From: Beta vulgaris subsp. vulgaris | Lineage: Eukaryota > Streptophyta > Magnoliopsida > Caryophyllales > Amaranthaceae | Length of the DNA: 64,000 bases | Direction: 5' to 3' | Assembly (NCBI RefSeq): GCF_026745355.1 | Contig: NC_079206.1 | Location: 10,942,779 to 11,006,778 of the forward strand | In this document: positions 23,440 through 35,048 of the stretch, one piece after another | How the letters are laid out: every line of letters starts with the position of its first letter | Numbering within the stretch: the first letter of the stretch is position 1 | Made by a program: the position numbers and the translations under genes | The notes under the pieces: generated by a model | What the model was told of the DNA's origin: nothing | The model's input: the letters and a program-made list of their open reading frames with translations, nothing else | Databases searched by the model: none

Positions 23440-24050
23440 AAATGGAAATCAAGGGTCTTTGATGGTAGAAAAAGATGTCACTTGAAGTCCACAAACTTCA
23501 TTACAAGAACTAATGTAGATGCAATGAAGCAACACTTTGAACAACAACGTGTAGCTCAACGATAGAAGGAGATGGTTGTGAAGGTAAATGCAGCAACGAC
23601 GCCAGCTGTCTCATCTCCGGTTGATGAAATTGAGGTTATCCAGGATGACGATAAGCAGGAACAACATGTTGATGTTCCTCTAGTGAAAACATGGTCTTCA
23701 ATTGCAGGGAGGAAACTCACAGCTAAAGGTATGTCCCTAAAGTTTGTTGCCCCTAACATTCATAATGGGCACTCTGTTGCTAAAATTGATATGGCTGAAG
23801 TAGAGAAGCTGTCGGATTTGTGGGCAAATGCTATAATTCTGTATGTTGTTGGCCAAACACCATCCATAGGTGCTATTATAAGGTTTATTAACATGAAATG
23901 GAATCATGTTGGTAAGCCTAAGGTGTTCTTTCATGAAGATGGATATTTTTGATAAAATTTGAGTCCATAGAAGACAGGAATGAGATTACGTATGCTGGTC
24001 CTTATTCATATAATAATAGGCCTATGATAGTGAAAGCTTGGACACCTAAA
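23440..24050 (+). pseudogene. L1-type LINE ORF1 fragment (DUF4283-like)
   Basis: The frame at 23572-23952 encodes a LINE ORF1 RNA-binding region: VKTWSSIAGRKLTAKGMSL, VEKLSDLWANAIILYVVG, IRFINMKWNHVGKPKVFFHE. A one-base loss near 23950 is followed by FESIEDRNEITYAGPYSY and IVKAWTPKFN. A TAG upstream at 23563 also breaks the N-terminal part. The fragment ends abruptly at about 24050 where gypsy sequence begins. Confidence 0.75.
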
Positions 24051-25860
24051 TTTAACCATATGTTCAAGCACTACAAAAATCCGCCATTTTAACGACGGCA
24101 AAATACCGACCGCCCAAATAACAGTCGGTGCATTAGAGAATACCGACCGCAAGATGACAGACAAAAATTACCCACCCTTTTGTTGTAATTAGCGACTACA
24201 CAGCAGTAGTTAATGAAATACCGACCTCTCTAAAAGATTGGTTAAAATACTTCTGAACCCCATTACCCACATCCATATAAAAAGGAAAAAAAACTAGACC
24301 TAATCCCTCGCTTATTTCCCACTCCTCTCTACAGTTTCTCACTCCTCTCAAATCCCTAATCTCCATTTCAGCCAAAAATCTCAATAATCTGCTAGTTTCC
24401 CACTCCTTCGTCGATCCCATTCGCCTCCTCCATCATCTTTCGTCGACCGAGGTCTGAGTTAGCTGTTCCACCGAGTTTCGTTCTTCATCGACGTTTAGCG
24501 GTGTCTGTTCGTTTGAAGTTTCATATTACTCTTCTTCTTTTTTAGATTTTCGTTTTAGATCTTCACTTATTCTTGAAGGTTCCCTGTTTAATTTTCTTTT
24601 GTTGTTGTTTGCTCTTCTCTTCTTCAATCAGTATTATAAAGTTTGGCCAAATTCGAAGATTCGCGACGAAGAAAGAACCACTGCATAGTAATGAGCGTAT
24701 GTAATTTTTTTGTCTTCAATATGTAAAAGTTTGGCAAGTTTCAAATTGGTGATGAATAAAGAGCCAATTCTGGCAATTTCCAGAATCTAGGAGTGAAGAT
24801 GTAATTTTTTTTTTTATCTTTTTATGTAACTTTTGGATTTGATGTATTAATTTTTGTAATGGGTCAATGTAAATATGAATGAATATTATGTTACCATATG
24901 TTCTTTTGTGAATTTTAATTGTGAGTAATTTCGTTTACTTCGATACTGTTGATTTTTGCTTGGTTTATCCTCCTTCAAATTCTTGAAATTGATTTACATT
25001 TCAAATGGAATTATAAAATTAGTCGCATCTCTCAAAATTGAAGGGATGGTGCTGATTTTTTTTATAAATTTTGTCTCCTTTAATTACCTACCGATTATAG
25101 CAGTCGGTGGTTTTTCCGACTGTTCAGCAGTCGTTATCATCGAATTACCGACAAGCCTTTTACCGACTGCAGCAAAACGACCGGTTAGCAGTCGGTGATT
25201 ATAATACCGACCGTATTTGGGAAATTACCGACCGTTTTAGACGGTAGTTAAAAATGCGGATTCTTGTAGTGAAGGATCAACTAGGCGACACCATGGAGGT
25301 ATACATATTTGACATGCTGGTGAAATCTAAGCGAGCAAGCGACCGTATCCAACATCTCTCCGAAGCGTTTGACGTCCTCCAAAAGTAAGGTATGAAACTT
25401 AATCCCACTAAGTGTACGTTTGAAGTGGCTGCAGGTAAATTCATAGGAAATGTAGTGACGCTACGAGGAATTGAGGCAAGTCCCGACCAGATCAAGGCGT
25501 TGATTAACATCCAATCTCCCAAGAATGTCAAAGAGGTGCAAAAATTGATCGGACGCATCGCTGCTCTTAATCATTTCATATCCAAGTCATCCGAAAAGTG
25601 CCATCTATTCTATGATGTGCTGAGCAAAAACAAAAGATTCGACTAGAAACCAAAACATGAAAACGCTCTACAAGCACTCAAGCAATATCTAGCTTCTCCC
25701 CCTTTATTGTCCAAACCTAGCGATGCAGAAAGGCTCCAGTTGTATCTTGTCGTCAGCAACATCTCTGTTAGTGTCGTTTTGACACATAGATCAGGTATTC
25801 TTCTCTAGAAAAACTTGTTTTAGCTTTAGTCACCGCCGTTAAAAAATTACGAGGCAGGTA
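24051..25860 (+). pseudogene. Tat/Ogre-like gypsy pol fragment, split by a CACTA element
   Basis: Coding starts as HMFK before the CACTA and resumes as DQLGDTMEVYIFDMLVKSKR after it. Then KLNPTKCTFEVAAGKFIG, VQKLIGRIAALNHFIS and SEKCHLFYDVL match the RT thumb and RNase H start of Tat-lineage gypsy elements, continuing to about 25860 in broken frame. The catalytic box is YIFD instead of Y(V/I)DD. Both ends are truncated: LINE ORF1 on the left, Copia on the right. Confidence 0.82.
24069..25271. mobile_element. non-autonomous CACTA (En/Spm) element
   Basis: Ends CACTACAAAAATCCGCCATT and, inverted from the right, CACTACAAGAATCCGCATTT. The 3-bp AAG is duplicated at 24066-24068 and 25272-25274. 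Subterminal repeats of ACCGACCG / CAGTCGGT cluster at both ends. 1203 bp with no transposase coding. Excising it reconnects the gypsy frame as F-K-D. Confidence 0.95.
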
Positions 25861-25867
25861 CTCTTGA

Positions 25868-26629
25868 TATCATTTCAAAGGCTGGTTTGTTAGGCTCAAA
25901 GCCGAGTGGCTTTCCCATTGAGCAACATCATCGGCTGGCTCTTGCTTCTGGTGCATATCGTCCTGCTGCATATCGTCGACTTATTTATTTGGCTGTTACG
26001 CGGCCTGATTTAGCCTACTCGATGCATGTTTTGTCTCAGTTTATGCAGGAACCGGTAGTAAGCACTGGGATGCTGCCTTACGCGTGGTTCGTTATCTGAA
26101 GGGTATTCCTGGTCAGGGTATCCTCTTGCGCACAAATAGTGAGCTTCCTTTGCAGGGTTGGTGTGATTCTGATTGGGCTGCGTGCCCCATCACTCATCGT
26201 TCTTTGTCTGGCTGGCTTATTTTCTTGGGTTCTTATCCTATCTCTTGGAAGACCAAGAAACAACAAACAATTTCTTGCTTTTCTACTGAGGGTGAGTATC
26301 GTTCCATGGCCTCCATCACTTGTGAGTTGAAGTGGTTGAAGGCATTATTGTTGAGCTTGGGTGTTCATCATCCCAAGGCTATTCCTCTATTATGTGATAG
26401 TCAGTCTGAATTACATATTGCCAAGAATCATGTCTTTCATGAGCGCACAAAGCATATAGAGGTTGATTGTCATTTTGTGCGGGATGCTATAGTTGATGGG
26501 CTTATTGTTCCTTCTTATGTCTCTACAAAGGCTCAGCTTGCCGATGTCTTCACCAAGGCTCTTCGGAAGACACAGTTTTATTTATTGTTATCCAAGTCGG
26601 GCATTCTCGATCCTACATGTCCAACTTGA
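25868..26629 (+). pseudogene. Copia RT end and RNase H
   Basis: Two frames joined at about 26085: LLGSKPSGFPIEQHHRLALA, LIYLAVTRPDLAYSMHVLSQ and then VRYLKGIPGQGILL, LQGWCDSDWAACPITHRSLS, CFSTEGEYRSMASITCELKW, HERTKHIEVDCHFVRDAI and LADVFTKAL. These are the RT-RNase H connection and RNase H of Copia elements; it ends with a natural stop at 26627-26629 followed by a purine tract. Confidence 0.92.
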
Positions 26630-26635
26630 GGTGAG

Positions 26636-26777
26636 TGATAGGAATATATATTGTTAGAGGGAAGTTTCCTTATACATAGAGTTCTTTGTATAGAGGGTTT
26701 CCTATTGTATGTACATATATATAGTGATAAATCATTAATGAGAAGGCAAGCTTTCAGCCCTAATCATATTCTTCACA
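26636..26777 (+). repeat. 3' LTR of the truncated Copia element
   Basis: 142 bp from TGATAGGAATATATATTG to ATTCTTCACA, preceded by TTGAGGTGAG. The right edge abuts WAK-like coding sequence. Confidence 0.85.
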
Positions 26778-26784
26778 CTTAGAA

Positions 26785-27017
26785 ATGGTTTTAGGGGTTC
26801 ATACAAAGTGCTGCAATTTACGTTGTAGGCCGGAGTAAGTGAACATGCTCCGTCTAAGCCGATGCCAAATTGGGTATGGAATGGTGATGTTTCCGCACCT
26901 GGACGGACAACCGGGTTCGGTAATGGATGTGGCAGCGAGAATTGTGAATGAAAACATGACTGCAGTAGTCAACCAGAGCCACGAGAGAAGACAGAAAATA
27001 GATATGATCTGTAGCAT
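26785..27017 (-). pseudogene. WAK-B: truncated start of a WAK exon 1
   Basis: From the ATG at 27017 it reads a signal peptide (MLQIISIFCLLSWLWLTTAV), then EPGCPSRCGNITIPYP, the start of the galacturonan-binding domain, as in WAK-A and WAK-C. One extra A in CCCAATTTGGC (about 26870) shifts the frame; in the next frame [17 protein letters not shown] follows. Homology ends at the LTR at 26777, so the rest of exon 1, and exons 2-3, are missing. It is a relic between the A and C genes. Confidence 0.9.
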
Positions 27018-27330
27018 TATTATCTAAATTTGTTTATGGCTTATGGCTAGACCATTCACTCTACCTTCGGAGCAATTAAGTACTTCTAAATGACCTAAAA
27101 TAGCAGGATGAACGATGGAGATTAATTTTGGTAATTAATTAGTTGAGGTGTATCTGGTTTAGAGAAAAATTGAATTTTTCAGAATTTGGAGCAATATACG
27201 CGATTTAATGATGCATATGCATAGAAGGTTTTGGAGTATTATTATGTTTTGGTCTAATAGAGGTCATGAACTACTTAGACATTAGTAGGCTGATCTGTGT
27301 AATAGACGTCACAACAATTACTTGTTCATC
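27018..27330. other. former 5' flank of WAK-B
   Basis: No coding. Presumably the old promoter region of WAK-B up to the poly(A) end of the LINE. No element can be assigned from sequence alone. Confidence 0.35.
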
Positions 27331-27378
27331 TTTTTTTTTTTCTTTTTGGTGAAAATGGCATCATAGATTAATAGATAA

Positions 27379-27900
27379 CTACGCAAACATCAAGTTAGGG
27401 CTTGAATAACCCATTACAACCCAACAACAACAAGTCATTACAAAACATGGGGGGATGGGAAGTTCCATGAACTCATTAATCCGTAGATAGTTTTTCCTAC
27501 AATCTTTTGCCATAACATCAGCCACTCGATTAAACTCGCGCTTCATGAATGCGAACTTCACTTCCTTGAATGCCTGAGTGTACTCCCTACATTTGACAAT
27601 CACATGAGTATAAGCATCCACACAAACATTTTCCTGATTAATTCGAAGGATAGCTTCCTAACAATCTGAAAGCAGCAAAACATTTTTGATTCCCAACTGA
27701 TGAGCCAACTCAAGACCATGAATTATCGCAATAATCTCAGCCATAAGAGCATCTAAGGCATAAATAGTTTTTTGAAATCCTTTGATCCAATTACCAATTT
27801 TTGACCGTATGCATCCCCCTATCCCTGCGACATCGAGACTATGGGTGAATGAAGCATCAACCGATACTAACTCCTAGCTACATGGTATATTAGGCAAGCT
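27379..27900 (-). pseudogene. LINE C-terminal RNase H-like domain
   Basis: Broken frames give SVDASFTHSL (first acidic residue), then ALMAEIIAIIHGLELAHQLG and, at 27379-27621, FAFMKREFNRVADVMAKD, matching the RVT_3 RNase H domain found at the end of plant L1 ORF2. A stop lies near 27660. Confidence 0.82.
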
Positions 27901-28034
27901 ATGTGCTACGATATATGTATGATTTGCAGAATTTTTAGAGGAAGAGGTGACCTCCCATGCCGCAAAAACCGCTCTTTTCAATGTAATCTCAGGAGGTGGG
28001 TGGAGAGTTCCCTCAAATAGGTACTTATTCCTAT

Positions 28035-28439
28035 TCACCCATATTTGGTGGCAAATATACGGGATGATGTTTCTCCACTCAAGGCCATGGCTACGCTCCG
28101 TTCTCGCCAGGTTCTGGCTGATCTAGTCATTTGCCACAACAGTGTCAAACGCAAGGTCAAGGTGAATAAGCTCCCATGTGGACCTAGCCTTATCACAATC
28201 GCAAAGGAGATGTAAAATGTCTTCCTCAAACGAGTCACAAATGTTACAAATTGGGTTAGGCACTATATTCCTACCATAGAGACATGATTGGGTCGGAAGT
28301 CGCCCCCACCATAGGAGCCAAAGGAAGAACTTAATTTTGGGAGAGTGATTACCCTTCCACACCCATGACTCGACCGAAATGCTTGCATTATCTAGGATAG
28401 AGGCTTGGACAAATGCTTCTTTAGTGGAGAATTGATGAT
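28035..28439 (-). pseudogene. LINE zf-RVT region
   Basis: In shifted frame after the RT, VWKGNHSPKIKFFLWLLWWG and CNICDSFEEDILHLLCDCD form the zf-RVT zinc-binding segment of plant LINE ORF2. Confidence 0.85.
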
Positions 28440-30335
28440 TTATGACAAGTGAGGAAAAGGGTTGTCAGGGTCGTCTAAGGGGGTCCAAACATAGCTGAAG
28501 ATTCTCAGGAGGATATGGGTTGGGAGATCTATTGACAGGATGCGCTCCTTCCAGCCCTCATTCCCCCAGCAGTCCCTAACTCTAAGGCTAGCTTCTTTCT
28601 CCTCAAGCGACCCAATAACATATTTTCTGATGGGCCCCACCCCTAGCCAGTTATTGTCCCAAAAGGACACTGAGTATCCGTCTCCTAAATACCACTGGCA
28701 ACTAGATTCAAGGATGGGCCACCCTTTACCAATGCTCTGCCACACTCTGGACCCATTTCTAAAACTAGTTATGCCATTTTTACTTAGATACTTGGACTGG
28801 ACACACTCTGTTGCCAAGGAGGGTGGGCCTTGGCACATTTTCCATCCTAATTTTGCCATGAGTGTTTTGTTAAGGGTAGCATGTTCTCTTATTCCCATAC
28901 CTCCCATATTCTTTGGGCGAAAAGTCGCATTCTTTGAGACAAGGTGTAACCTATTCTTACCCCCCGACGAGCCCCAAAGAAAGTTATTACAAATTCTGTC
29001 GAGGTCCTCATGAATTGAAGTCGGGAAAGCATAAGCTTGCATGTAGTAGTTTGGGATTGTGTTAAGGGTAGATCTCACAAGGACAAGCCTACTAGCTCTA
29101 CATAGAGTGGTAGTTTTCCAGGATGCAAGTTTCTTTCGGACTTTCTCCACCACAAATTGAAGATCATTCTTATTGGGACGCTTATGTGAGAGGGGTAGGC
29201 CAAGGTAGATTCCTAGATTTTCAGAGGCCTGGACATTAATTGTGCTTTGATACAGTTCTCTTAACTCTTCTTGAGTATTCGGGGAAAAGACCAGTCGACT
29301 CTTATTTTCATTTACTTTTTGACCCGAGATTCTACCGAATTCAGTCATGATATCCCTAACCGCAAATGTTGTGCTTTCGTCAACCTTTCCAAACAAAAGA
29401 AGATCGTCTTTAAAAAGTAAGTGAGACACTTTAACCCTCTTCTTCCCCACCCAAAATGGGGTCCAATCACCCTTTTCGCAGGCTAGGTTTATGAGTGATG
29501 TGAGTTGCTCAAAGCACATGTTGAATATGTAGGGGGACATGGGGTCCCCTTGACGTAGTCCCCGAGAGTGGGTGAAGGATTCCGTCTTCTTCCCATTAAC
29601 CAATACTGAGGAGGATGCCTTGGAAATACAATTCACAATCAAATTAATGGAAGCTATGTCAAGGTTATGGTAGTCAAGGCACTTCCTAACAAAACTCCAT
29701 TCCATTCTATCATAAGCTTTCTCTAAATCCACTTTTAGTGCAAACCAACCCGTTTTTCCTTTTTTCTTATGCATGGAATGAAGGATCTCGGAGGCGACTA
29801 CAAGGTTAACTTTCGGCCCCCGTCCTTTTATGAAACTATTTTGATTGGGAGAGATCCATTCTGGTATCCAAGGTTTAAGTCTATTAACTAGGATTTTAGT
29901 GACAAGTTTATAAAGAGTGTTACATAGACTAATGGGTCTTAGATGTTTCACTGTTTCGGGTGGGTCTTGTTTCGGGATCAGACAAATGAGGGCATGCCCT
30001 AGACTCTCTGGTATTTCCCTATTCCTAAACCAATCCCTAATTTCATCACAAACATGGTCACTTATAGTCTCCCATTTAGCTTGAAAGAATATTGGGTGAA
30101 AACCATCAGATCCTGGGGCTTTTAAGGGTTTCATGGCAAATAGTGCACTTTTAATTTCAGAATTTGAGGGAGGGTTTACAATACTAAACAACTCATCAGT
30201 GTTCATCTTTTCTTCATAAACTAATTTGTTCCTTAAACTGTCGTAATCAATAGGATCAAAATGCATTCTGACCAATTCATGTTTCATTAAAAAAAAAATA
30301 AAGAAATTCTGACCAGCAACTATAATATGAGCCAT
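28440..30335 (-). pseudogene. LINE ORF2 reverse transcriptase
   Basis: Long open frame of 631 codons; about the first 15 residues are probably host sequence. RT blocks are clear: LFAMKPLKAPGSDGFHPIFF, LRPISLCNTLYKLVTKILVN, NQNSFIKGRG, LKVDLEKAYDRMEWSF, HSRGLRQGDPMSPYIFNMCF. The catalytic box is LLFKDDLLLFG, where FADD is standard, so one neighbour of the aspartates has changed. The region after about residue 400 (LASWKTTTLCRASRLVLVRS, GMGIREHATLNKTLMAKLGW) is the typical LINE connector. It nicks nothing itself: the endonuclease half is lost. Confidence 0.92.
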
Positions 30336-30440
30336 TCAATTGCTCAAACAACATTAGTTAGCTGCACTATATCAATTGATGTTTATTGTTTAAATTTATT
30401 CAAACGAGCTAGATTGTACTTCTTCTATTTGATCATAAAA

Positions 30441-30956
30441 CTAGTTTTTGTTGCCCGTGCAATGCCTCGGGTCAGTTATAATAAACAAATATGTTATTAC
30501 TTTTAAATTTTATAATTTATTTTGTCACTTTTTGTTTTTTTGTCCACTAAGAAATTGGAAAATTCATGTCACGACGTGATAAGTAAAATTTGAGTTTGAA
30601 AACAACACCTTAAAAGAAATTGTAGTAAGAGAATATGACATCAATATTATCTTGTAAATTACGTAATAAAATGTTAGAGATGTATATACTTGTTTAAGTT
30701 TTTTTAGTAAATTATAATTATTACAAGACTTTATCATATTTTATTTGAAACATTAGAGAATAAAATCATAGTGTATTGATGGGTAACCTCTTACTTTTCA
30801 TTTCAAAGGTCACGTGTTCGATACCTTGCACTTACACCTTTTTTTTTTAAAGTGATGAGTACACGTAGACAGAAAACATTTGCATTAGAAATTTGAGTAG
30901 AGTGCCACGTGACACATAGACTTTCTTTCGTACGCCTTGTAATATATTTGTATTGA
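30441..30956 (-). mobile_element. non-autonomous Helitron
   Basis: On the minus strand it begins TCAATACAAATATATTAC after an A and ends in CTAG before a T, with the hairpin CCCGAGGCATTGCACGGG 9 nt before the end. TC...CTAG ends, a 3' hairpin and A/T target without duplication define Helitrons. 516 bp. A tRNA-like stretch with a B-box-like GTGTTCGATACC lies at 30814-30825. Confidence 0.85.
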
Positions 30957-31499
30957 TTACTCACTTCCCTTTACCAGGGCGTTTGATTTAAATAGAGAAA
31001 TGAAAGGGAATGGAATCAAGTAAAATGAGAAATCGTAACAATAATTGTTACTTTTATTGCATATTTGGTTCAACAATGAATAATAATCACTTGTAAGGGA
31101 ATGGAAATGATTTTGTTACTCCTCTAATTTGGAGGGTAACATTTGGAGATTTGTCTTATCTTAAGTAAGGGTATTTGTTAATCCACTACCAAACAAGCAA
31201 AGAGAAATGGATTCAGCTTACTGAATCCATTTTCAAGCCCCAAAACACTCCAACCAAGCAAAGCCTTAATACGTCTCACAAAATTTTACTCACTTCTATT
31301 TTTCTACTTTTGATAGCCAAACTCCTCATCATCTTTAACTACTTTTTTTTATATTAAAGAGGGCAATATATTAAAAGTTTAACATTCTAACTTAAACATT
31401 AGTTAGCAAAAGTATCATGGGTATAATATGATTCCCTATATTAAAACAAAAACACAATTGTTCGAAATTAATCTCCCCTAATCCAATGTTTAATTCCTC
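30957..31499. other. AT-rich spacer
   Basis: No gene or element with recognisable ends. From about 31490 weak LINE-like coding (minus strand) begins. Confidence 0.4.
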
Positions 31500-31634
31500 C
31501 CAAGGTGGTTTGGAAAGTTGGTGGAATACATTGACTTTCAATTTTCATGCTCCCCTTCCTAATAGTTTTTGCCAAGATATCATATTCCTTTGTTTGCTCT
31601 CATTTAGCTTTTTGCACTAGCTTCACTCATCCCT
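31500..31634 (-). pseudogene. decayed LINE, 3' part (left of the Copia insertion)
   Basis: Joined to 36867 onward (removing the Copia and one TCCCT), the minus strand continues a LINE RNase H-like tail; read with frame breaks it is similar in layout to the LINE at 27.3 kb. Very worn. Confidence 0.5.
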
Positions 31635-31924
31635 TGAAGAAATTCATGAACTAAACTTCATTTCAGCAATTGTAAACAATATAAAAGTGATTGAGAGGAT
31701 TTGGAGAGAGAAAGTGTGTAATAATTCCAGAATGAATATTATTACATCATTGCTTAGATTGAACTAAGAAGATAGTTTATATACTATTGTCATTACACGA
31801 GAAAGAGAAATATCTAGAGTTAGTTATAACAAGAAGAAAGTTTGTTATAACAACCTGCTGAGCTGGCAGTTGTAATGACCATCAAGTGGTTGTTTCATTA
31901 GGAGGAAGATTATATACATCAACA
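31635..31924 (-). repeat. Copia 3' LTR (31.6-36.9 kb element)
   Basis: 290 bp, same ends as the 5' LTR, preceded on the minus strand by the polypurine tract. Confidence 0.95.
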
Positions 31925-32553
31925 CCCCCCTCAAGCTAGGGAGTGATTGATCTTCAATCAAACCTAGCTTGGAGCTAAGTTTCATATGCTGAGGAGAATT
32001 CAAGGCCTTTGTAAACATATCAGCAAGTTTTTTTTGAGTAGGCAAATATGAGAGTTCAAGCAAACCTTCCATAACCTTCTCTCTAGTAAAGTGACAATCA
32101 AGTTCTATATGTTTTGTTCTCTCATGGAACACTGGATTTCTACCAATGTGAATGGCAAATTGGTTGTCACATAATAACTTAATAGGAGTTAAATTAGGAA
32201 CCCCAAGTTCTTGCAAAAGTCTAACAAGCCAAGTGATTTCAGAGGCTGCTGCTGACATTGCTATGTACTCAGCCTCAGAAGAAGACTTGGAGACTGTAGC
32301 TTGCTTCTTGGATTTTTAATAAATAGGTGAAGATCCAAGTAACATCCCATAACCAGTGACAAACCTGCGAGTATAAGGGCAGGAAGCCCAGTCTAAGTCT
32401 GAATTGGCCTTCAAAGTAAGCTGATCAGTGGTATTGAGCAATATTCCTTGTCCTAGGGACCCAACTAACTACCTAAGAACATGGTGTAAAGCTTCATAAT
32501 GTTGAACTCGAGGCTGGTGCATATACTGGCTAAGAGTTTGCACCGAGCATAAA
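31925..32553 (-). pseudogene. Copia RNase H
   Basis: In broken frame after RT, then at 32258 and below: MSAAASEITWLVRLLQELGV, KLLCDNQFAIHIGRNPVFHE, RTKHIELDCHFTREKVMEG and KLADMFTKAL, the RNase H C-terminal half. The frame now reads into the 3' LTR. Confidence 0.9.
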
Positions 32554-33576
32554 TCAGGCTTGGTGTGAGTTAAGAAGTTTAGTTTCCCCACTACTTCTGT
32601 ATAGAGCTGGATCAACATAGGAAGCTCTACAATCACCAGAAAGTTTAAGACCAGCGGGGAGAGGAGTTTTTGCTGTCTTAGAGAGATTCATGTTGCAAGC
32701 AGCTAGCAATTCCTTGGAAAACTTTCTTTGAGTCATAATAAGACCTTGAGAGACATAAGTGATTTCCATGCCCAAAAAATAATTTGAAGACCCTAAGTCT
32801 TTAATGCTAAAGACTTGATGTAAATGAAGCTTGAGAGTCTCCAGAGTAGAATGATTAGTGCTAGTGAGGATGATATCATCCACATAGATGACAATAATGA
32901 GAATGTGGGAGCCAGATTTGTTAAGAAACAAAGAATAGTCATTCTTTGATTGATAGTAGCCTTGTTGTAGTAATTCACAAGTAAGCCTAGCAAACCATTG
33001 CCTTGAGGCTTGCTTAAGGCCATACAAAGATTTTCTGAGCTTACATATAAGGTTCTCGGGATTAGGAATACCTTGAGGCATCTTCATATAGATTTCTTCA
33101 GTAAGGTCACCATGTAGAAATGCATTGTTGATGTCCAATTGGAACAAGGGCCATCTTTTACTAGCTGCAATAGCAAGTAAACATCTCACAGTGGACATTT
33201 TCACAACTGGTGAAAAGGTTTCCTCAAAGTCAATCCCATATTGTTGGGTGAAGCCCTTGGCAACTAATCTGGCTTTGAGCCTCTTCAATGACCCATCTGC
33301 TTTAAGCTTAACTTTAAACACCCATTTGTACCCAATAGCCTTCTTGCCCTTAGGTAAATTGGTGAGCTCCCAAGTGCCATTAGCTTCTAAGGCAGTAATT
33401 TCTTTTTGCATTGCTTCAACCCATCCCTCATGTTGTGAAGCTTCTAAGTAACTTTCAGGTTCAGAGATGGAAGAGGTATGAGAAATAAGGGCTTTAGAAG
33501 AGGAAGGGAGGTCATTGAAAGAGACTATGTTGCACCCATGAGGAGAAAAATAAAGAGAAGCAACATAGTAAGTCAT
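32554..33576 (-). pseudogene. Copia reverse transcriptase
   Basis: Contains HEGWVEAMQKEITALEANGT, KKAIGYKWVFKVKLKADGSL, FEETFSPVVKMSTVRCLLAI, QLDINNAFLHGDLTEEIYMK and the catalytic LIIVIYVDDIILTSTNHS with YVDD intact, then KDLGSSNYFLGMEI. A one-base break near 32595 ends the frame. Confidence 0.95.
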
Positions 33577-35048
33577 CCAAGTAGGAGGATTATGAACTCT
33601 AGTAGAATGTCTAAGGACAGGTGAAGGAGGGAGAGAAGTATCATTCTGTGGTGGTATAGAAGAAGGAGAGAAAGAGTCATTTTGTAAAGTGGAAGGGGAA
33701 GAAGGTGTAATTGTTTCAGAAAATTGAAAAGGTTCAGGAATACGAAAAGAGTAGTCATGAACACCATATGTATTGTGAGGGAGAAAAATAGGAGGAGGAG
33801 AGGAATGAGTCTGAGAGGAGAGTAATGAAATGGCAGGTGCTTTTCATGGAAATGAATATCTCTGCTGATAATAATTTTTTTAGTACTCAAATCCATCACT
33901 TTATATGCCTTATGATTAGGGGGATAGCCAATGAAGACACAAGAAGAAGCTCTGGCATCAAATTTGCTCATGTGAACCGAGTTAGTAGCAACAAAACACA
34001 AGCAACCAAAAACCTTTAGATGAGAGAGGTCAGGTTTAGTGCCATGAATCTTTTCATAAGGTGTACAAAAATTAATAGAACTTAATGGCATTCTATAAAT
34101 AAGGTGAGTTGCACAAAGTAAACACTCACCCCAAAGAGAAACTGGAACATGGGACTGAAAGTATAAAGCCCTGGCAGTTTCTAAAAGATGCATGTGCTTT
34201 CTCTCCACAACCCCATTCTGTTGTGGAGTATGAGTACAACTTCTTTGATGAATTATACCATGTTGTTGATATATTTGCATAATAGCACCTTCACAAAACT
34301 CTTTAGCATTATTGTCTGACCTTATGTACTTAACATGAGCATCAAACTGAGTTTGCAAGAAAACAAGGAAATGGCCAAGTTTAGTAACAGCATCTGATTT
34401 ATATTTCATGAAGAAAATCCAAGTGTGTCTTGAGTAATCATCTACTATGGTTAAAAACTGACTATAACCATCATGAGTAGACACCTTATAGGGACCCCAT
34501 GTATCAATGTGTAAAAGCTCAAAACAAACATTTGTTTTGATAGAACTACTAGGAAAAGAAGACCTAGTGTGCTTAGCCTGTGGACATATAGCACAAATAT
34601 CATCACATTGACTAGAAAATGAGACATCAGAAATCACATGATGAAGTTTATTGAAAGGAAGGTGTCCTAGCCTTAAATGCCAGAGTTTTATTGTTTCATC
34701 ATTAGCTATACAAGCTGTACCAGGTAAAAAGGCTTTCTTCAAGACTCTGTAATCATCTCTAGTAGATTAAAGGCCACAATCCAGTTTACCAAGAACTAGG
34801 GAACTGCTCTGAGAATGATCTTGAAGTAAACAGGTATCATGTGTGAAAATAATATCACAATCTAGGTATTTACACAACTTATGTGTACTGATGAGATTGA
34901 AAGTGAACCCAGGTACATTAAGAACATTTGTCAGTTCCACTCCATTTTGAAATCTGACAACACCAATATGCTCAACAACAGCTTGTTTCCCGTCAGCAAT
35001 GGTTATTGTATTTGGTGTTTTAGTGAATTTTTCAAAGGAATGAAATAA
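33573..35048 (-). pseudogene. Copia integrase
   Basis: Same frame with one further stop near 34770. The zinc region is LWHLRLGHLPFNKLHHVI ... CDDICAICPQAK. The rve core has HIDTWGPYKVSTHDGYSQF (first D), YIRSDNNAKEFCEG (second D) and QQNGVVERKHMHLLETARAL (E), so DDE is intact. The C-terminal part is HLKVFGCLCFVATN and FDARASSCVFIGYPP. The end enters a low-complexity stretch before a frameshift near 33580. Confidence 0.93.

Larger units (their letters stand above)
25868..26777 (+). mobile_element. 5'-truncated Copia element (RNase H and 3' LTR)
   Basis: Begins inside pol and ends with the 3' LTR at 26777, which cuts into WAK-B exon 1. No 5' LTR or upstream pol is present. Confidence 0.9.
27331..30290 (-). 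mobile_element. 5'-truncated L1-type LINE with RNase H
   Basis: On the minus strand it contains RT, zf-RVT and RNase H-like domains and ends in a poly(A) tract (27331-27347 as T on the plus strand). The endonuclease and ORF1 are absent, as expected of 5' truncation. The 5' boundary near 30290 is uncertain; target duplications could not be identified. Confidence 0.88.

Noticed and set aside
30781..30830. Second possible tRNA or SINE
   Set aside because: Only the B box is convincing; no separate ends or poly(A) apart from the Helitron.
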